This document shows positions 58,601 to 64,000 of a DNA stretch of 64,000 nucleotides, piece after piece. Made by a program: the position numbers and the translations under genes. This DNA comes from Elmis aenea (Eukaryota; Arthropoda; Insecta; Coleoptera; Elmidae). The stretch is from NCBI GenBank assembly GCA_947652605.1, contig OX393578.1:36647470-36711469 (forward strand), written 5' to 3'. The notes beneath the pieces are model-generated. The model did no database searches. It saw only the letters and a list, made by a program, of their open reading frames with translations, and was not told the DNA's origin. How positions within the stretch are numbered: the first letter of the stretch is position 1; every line of letters starts with the position of its first letter.

Positions 58601-61600
58601 ACATGACCCTCTATACAAATCTTTGCAAATGTTCAAGTTTTTGTACTGTTATTAATAATATCTTCGTCACAAAATATTTCAATATTATGTCTATATTGAT
58701 CATCTGCAACCACCGATCAAAAATAATTTACCTTGCATGATTAAAAATTTCGAGGTTTGGCACTTTTTAAGACGATGATTGTAAAAGAAACTGTATCTAT
58801 ACATATTTTTTATGATTTCTTTTGTTAGTTTTAATGCTATTACACATCCATATCTTTGCATTTATTTAAAAATTACCATTGATAAAATCGATTTATTAAT
58901 GTATAAATGGTGGAGGTGCCGGTGGCGTAATTTGACGTTAGTACCAAACAATTTAATGGTGATAACTTATAAATTTACAGATTGGTGTATTATTTAAATG
59001 AATACGCGTAATGCAGATATTTTACTTTTTTTGCAATAGAACATACTGTTTTTGTTATCGACTTAACTAAATCATTTACGGCGTTAACCTACTTACCTTA
59101 TTTTTTAAATTATCTCGACGTCGTAAAAATTTTGTAGGTAGTATCAAGTTATCTGTTTCCTCGTAGCATAATGGCTAGTTTGCGTTTATTACCACGAAAT
59201 TATCGATTAGGTTTTTACCTGGGCTTTCAGCTGTTTTTAGGTGTACATTACCTGTTATCGTGTGTCAGTAACCTGTTGGTTGATTTACATGTTAATAGAA
59301 TTTTGTACGCCCTCGATACTGTTGCGTTAGTTTAATGTTTGAGAAAATTATGATGTAAAAGCGATTAACGTCGATGGAACCGATAAGTTTAGTAAATATT
59401 GGAAAGGAATTTATGCAATATGAACGAACTGAACTTATTATTATTAATACTTGGTGTTAAAATGTATTGATTTGCAGTACAATGAATCGAGATTAGTGCC
59501 CTATTTTTTCTATTGTTTTCATTTGCTTTAACATGTTATGCTAATACATTGTTTCTTCTTTATTTACTGTGGCATATTAAATCTGTTAAGTTTACTTCGT
59601 TTAGAGTAAACCTATTAATATTTACTCTTAATTTCTACTCTAAATGATTAAGTAGTATAATGTATACTGCTCTTTGAAATTTAGCAGTTCCACCCAATTT
59701 GTATGAATTGAACATGATACCCTTGGGGTGCCTTGAATGTTATTAATTAGTTGTGGTTGAATCGTGCCAGCAGGCGATTTTTTATGGGTTAGTGAATAAT
59801 ATCAATAACTTTTAATAGTAATATGATTAAATAAAGACACCTATAGAAAAAACAAATGTGAGAAATGCTTACTTTACTTTAAAGTTAAGTTTTTGTTGTG
59901 TAAAAACAACGAATTGTTTTAGAGGTGTTAATTAAGATGTTAAAGATATCAGTTTTAAATTCCAAATAATGTTATAAAAGAAACTACTGGCAAAAGCTAA
60001 ATTAAGGTTGCATATCAAAAATCAAACTATATTTAAGATAATACTTATATTTACATTGTTTTAAAATGTCACGTCACGAGGTCATTGTTACACCATGTGA
60101 ACGAGGTTTTATACCAATAATGCCTGGTTTTTCTGGCTTCTAACCAAGATATATAGAATAAGTTATATAACTTAATATAATACTGCCCTTTACTCGTACC
60201 TTCTTTGAGAAGTAGTGGCAAATACATCCACAAAAAGAAACGGCAACCAAGCAATATCTAATGCACTTTAATCTTAAGAATTACCTTCGTTTTTAGATGA
60301 CTTAAGATAAACATGTGGTTGTTAATAACAGTAATGAAAAGCTGCATCTAGGGAATTTCAGGTGAGCTCTAATTCCATAAGTTTTATGCTAAAGCCTTAA
60401 GTACACAAATAAAACTATTCAGCGTTCAAAATGTTTTTGAGCGGATTTTAATGTAAGTTTACGTAGTAAAACATCATTTATAATAAACTTATTTATTAAA
60501 AGGAATTATTTATACCTGCATCATTTATATGGGCGAAGTCATTTAATAGCTTTTTTGCCACTTAAAAAGAACATTGTTTTAGTTTTAGTTTAAAAAGATG
60601 TCAACAGAGTTTACATTGTGTATTCATTTATCGTCAAGTTTAAAAACCAAATAAATTTTTAGTTATTACACGTCACGGACTTCATGCTATGTTTCATAAT
60701 TTTTGAAGCACTGATTGCTTGATTCACAATATGGACGTTTTTGGGGCTAACATTTTATTTATTTAGTTATGAGTCCTTCTACTGTTAGGTGTAAGACTGG
60801 GACTAACATAATTATTTAAAATACACGTGTAACATGTATTTTTAATTAATTTTTGAAAGTGCTGTGCGAAGATAATGCTTTGGCCATAAAAATCATGCTT
60901 ATATTATTTTTAACACATTGGCATATTGTTCATTTGTATAGTAAACATAACTTAAGATAAAGTTTAGAAGAGTTCATTTAAAATTTAAATTTTAGAATTT
61001 TCATTGTGCCAAACGACCGTTAGTTATTGATTTTCGCTTGAGTTGGCTTGAAGGATCGTTCACTTATTCGTGCTTGGTTTAGTCATACGTCGATAAAATG
61101 TTTTTAGATAATATTTGCATTCGTTTTATCCTCTAGCATCGTGTCAGACCCTTTGAATGATAAAAGATAAAGGACCATATGTCATAATACTGTCACAACC
61201 ATTATCGTATGTGTCGAAACATTACCTGTGCCAAGTGAAAATAATTGCATTTTGGGAGTTTTGAAAAGCGCTTTTAATGAATCAAGATAAGTTAAATACT
61301 TGATGTCAATTGTTGTTTCTGATCGTTTAAATTGTTTTTGGGTAATGGTGCTTCACACTTTTTCTGGGCAGTGCTTTTGTCAGTGATAATTAGATGTATA
61401 ATGGAATAATTCAGAAACTTGTAATGGGTTGTTTTGGCAAGCAGTCACGTGAAAAATAAATATCGTTCTAATTTTCCATCACCTACTTCAGTTTTGTAAG
61501 CTTATTTTTGATCAAGTTGGTTCAACTATGTGTGAAATATATCGTTTACATGTTATTCCGAGCCACTGCTAATATTTCACTTATTTAATGGGCGATGACA

Positions 61601-62440
61601 GTAAACATCACCAAAAAATATAATCAAAATTGCGTTAGGAGTCTTTAACGCCATGGAAGCAAAATCATTGGGATGAAAATGGAGTAAAAATATTAGTGGC
61701 CAATAGCTGAGTGGTAGTCGGCGTATGGAAAAGCATTAGCAAAATTTATACTTTAACACTGGCTATGTACAAAAAAAAATTACGATACAATGTTATACTT
61801 CTTTTTCTTTCTTGACGATTTTTTAATCATTTTTTTTAATTATGGTACATTTTTCCTTCAAATTTAAAAATTAATGACAGTATTATCGTTTATTGACCTG
61901 GGATACTTTGTCACTATTGACTATTGACATTGTATAGTGTCTTTAAATTAAAATTGCCAAATTAATTTCATATTGCCATTTAAAAAATCATATGTTAACA
62001 AATAATATCTGAACAAAATCGCACATAATATTACTTTTGATACATATATTTGAGGATTGTATGTAATTGCATGTAGTTGAGAAGATTATTTAAATACTCC
62101 AATATTTTACTGAGTATATCCTCTAACGAAGACATTTCCCTGAGGCAAATGAAGCGAGCTCCTACAAGTCTCCAGGATTTAATTCCAGACCGCTGTCTCG
62201 CAGTTCCTGTTAGCATATTACAAAACTCAAATTCCTTTGCTTAAATTAAAAGTCTGCATAACAAAACATCTCTGAAAGATTTATTGGAGGAATATCTTTG
62301 AGGATTTACAAATGCCTTGGATTAGTATTTGAAGTGTAGTTATGTTAATACTATTTACCAAATACTTCAGGCTATTTACCGGTTAGTATGTTAAACGGGT
62401 AGCGGTTATTATAACGGGTGTGTGTGAAGTACATTTCTTA
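58601..62440. other. Non-coding, intron-like DNA
   Basis: No exon, RNA gene or element end is firmly recognised over 3.8 kb. ATGGGTTGTTTTGGC at 61424 spells a G-alpha-s-like MGCFG start but meets a stop after 11 codons. A tRNA A-box-like string (TAGCTGAGTGG, about 61705) has no matching B box. Confidence 0.55.
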
Positions 62441-63861
62441 TACAGTGTCCAAAAGGAATGGAATATGCTTTATATCTCAGTAAATATTCACTTTAGGGAA
62501 AAATGTTTTGTATAAAAGTTGTTTTGTACTTGGTTTAAATTTTTTTTTTCGAATAACAAAAGCGCAATGAAAAACAATTAATTTTTTTTAAATGACAAGG
62601 TACCCCTATATTATACTCATTTGATAGAGAATTTTTTCTCTTTTCAATGATTCAAAACTTTAGTACCCTTACTTAAGCAACTTTTTGAGGAAAACGCAAA
62701 AACTATTTTTTTCACTACTAGTAATATAGCGTAGCATTATGACGTATATTAGAATGCCGTGAAATTCAATTTCTCTACCTATGCATGGTTACAGGTAAAC
62801 AATTTTTCATTATTAACCACTGGTGAATAATGAACAAATTTATATTTTTTGATAATGCTGTTATAGTTTTAAAGAAAAAAAAATTATAGGACGATTTAGT
62901 ATGATCAAGAAATTCTCTTTATTGGTATTTTAGCATTTAAAACGTTGTTTAAATAAATTAATTTAATTTTAAAAACTTTGGTGTATTTAAATAACACGAC
63001 TTTCGCGCCGAAATAAATGACGGTTGTCAATGTCCACACCGTCGATTGACACAACGTAAAAAAGAAAAGTTTTAATAATGTCAGTATTTTAGATGAAACC
63101 ATCGCTTAAAAACAATGTTTTTTAATAACAATAGTGATTTAGCAAGATGAGTAACACGCAGATTCAATATTTCTATAGAATAGATAGGTACTTAACTTTT
63201 TATATTTTAGGTTAGAAAGTGCTTACATAACATAAATGGGTTTGTCTTACTAGTAGTGAAAAAAATAGTATATACACCACGGTAGAGAAGTCTTATAGCC
63301 TTCGGGCCCTTAGATCCCTCGGCGCTTCGCGCCTCGTGATCTAACCTGAGCCCTCAGGCTATAATAGTTGACTTCTCTACCTTGGTATATAATATACTAT
63401 TAATTGATTAGTATTTATTTCTAACAAAAACATCATAATAACTAAAATTTTTTGACGAAGTGTACAATAAGTGTTCAAACTGAACCGTTTACAGCTTGGC
63501 AATGATAAACTCGGTTTTTAAACCCGTTTATAACATTCCCAACCATTTCAGGTGTAATTTCTCTTTTAAATCTTTTAAATTTTCGATATTCTCCGGCCTC
63601 TTAGCATAAACTTAATTTTTAAGGTGACGCCATCATTTAAAAGAGAAAAAAAATCTCTATCAAATAAGTATAGTGTAGGGGTACCTTTCCATTTAAAAAA
63701 ATCAATTGTTTTTCATTGCGTGTTTGTTATTCGAAAAAAAAATTAAATTTTGTCTTATGGTGGAAAACCAAGTACCAAACAACTTTTATTCAAAACATTT
63801 TTCCTAAAGTAGATATTTACTGAGATATATGGCGTATTCCATTCCTTTTGGACATACTGTA
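62441..63861. mobile_element. Foldback element with ~210-230-bp inverted arms
   Basis: TACAGTGTCCAAAAGGAATG at the left and CATTCCTTTTGGACATACTGTA-like sequence at the right are inverted ends flanked by TA (62439-62440 and 63862-63863). The arms extend inward through TATATCTCAGTAAATAT, AAAAGTTGTTT, GTACTTGGTTT and AAGGTACCCCTA. The middle is non-coding and contains the hairpin at 63264-63401. Confidence 0.85.
63264..63401. repeat. ~138-bp hairpin with GC-rich tip
   Basis: AATAGTATATACACCACGGT, AGAGAAGTC, TATAGCC, GGGCCCTTAGATC pair with the right half, which ends GACTTCTCTACCTTGGTATA and ATACTATT. The tip is CCTCGGCGCTTCGCGCCTCG. It sits in the middle of the 62.4-kb foldback element. Confidence 0.88.
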
Positions 63862-63863
63862 TA

Positions 63864-64000
63864 AAGTGGTGCACGGAATTGTTTTATAACTGCTGCGTTT
63901 TGTACACAAATAGAATGACGCAGCCAGATAACACTTTTTTAATGAGTGCATATTTTCTGTTTTTAAAAACTTAAAACTCTGAATTCTTTGTTTGTTTGGG
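63864..64000. other. Intron-like DNA
   Basis: Nothing recognised. Confidence 0.6.

Noticed and set aside
59158..59215. tRNA-Asp-like start TCCTCGTAGCATAATGGCTAG
   Set aside because: The similarity ends after the D-arm; the anticodon and T arms are missing.
61699..61745. tRNA-like A box TAGCTGAGTGG
   Set aside because: No B box (GGTTCRANNCC), no anticodon arm and no acceptor-stem pairing could be found downstream, so it is not a tRNA gene and only weakly SINE-like.
62031..62216. 61-codon open frame (-) in GC-richer DNA
   Set aside because: Not recognised and without supporting context; could be an exon-like chance frame.

Overview
This is AT-rich eukaryotic nuclear DNA, most likely from an insect with a large, transposon-rich genome. 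The insect call rests on the mobile elements present: a Jockey-clade and an RTE-like non-LTR retrotransposon, a cecropia-type mariner, Tc1, piggyBac, hAT and Helitron relics. The order is not fixed by anything I can see; a beetle is a guess. No bacterial-style gene, operon, rRNA gene, credible tRNA gene or CRISPR array is present.

The only host coding sequence I can support is one 43-bp exon at 48083-48125 (+). It encodes the P-loop of a heterotrimeric G-protein alpha subunit of the Gi/Go class (residues GAGESGKSTIVKQMK) and has a consensus acceptor and donor. No recognisable coding exon 1 or exon 3 was found, so the window reads as the inside of a very long G-alpha gene: more than 48 kb upstream of the exon unless exon 1 was overlooked, and more than 15 kb downstream. 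A TATA/Inr-like site followed by a consensus donor lies at about 43.28-43.36 kb and is the best candidate for a non-coding first exon.

Almost everything else is intron-like DNA loaded with transposable elements. 0-10 kb: abutting MITEs (1.3-2.05 kb), CG-rich short hairpin elements (4.1-4.9 kb), a MITE inside a hAT-like MITE (6.5-7.3 kb). 10-20 kb: a Tc1/mariner C-terminal relic, a 368-bp tandem duplication, a hAT element with a perfect 8-bp target duplication, a 25-bp x 9 tandem repeat beside an inverted-repeat element, and the first copy of a ~470-bp GTTCCA-ended family. 20-31 kb: a PIF/Harbinger-like MITE, further inverted-repeat elements, two more GTTCCA copies, a 36-bp perfect palindrome.

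31-46 kb is the densest part. It holds several elements with arms of about 200-500 bp in inverted orientation, many ending in CAGGGTG/CACCCTG. It also holds a 5'-truncated RTE-like LINE flanked by an unusually long (~93/102 bp) direct repeat and itself carrying a 159-bp insert, a hAT MITE with 8-bp target duplication, and a piggyBac derivative with a second hAT MITE nested in it. 46-64 kb: the G-alpha exon, a decayed mariner nested in another CAGGGTG-ended element, the fifth GTTCCA copy, a Tc1 relic, a Jockey 3' fragment, a Helitron-like insertion, a final long inverted-repeat element, and two hairpins with similar GC-rich tips.

If the G-alpha gene is transcribed across this window, the long inverted repeats would be carried in its pre-mRNA as extended hairpins. 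That is the most interesting structural feature here.
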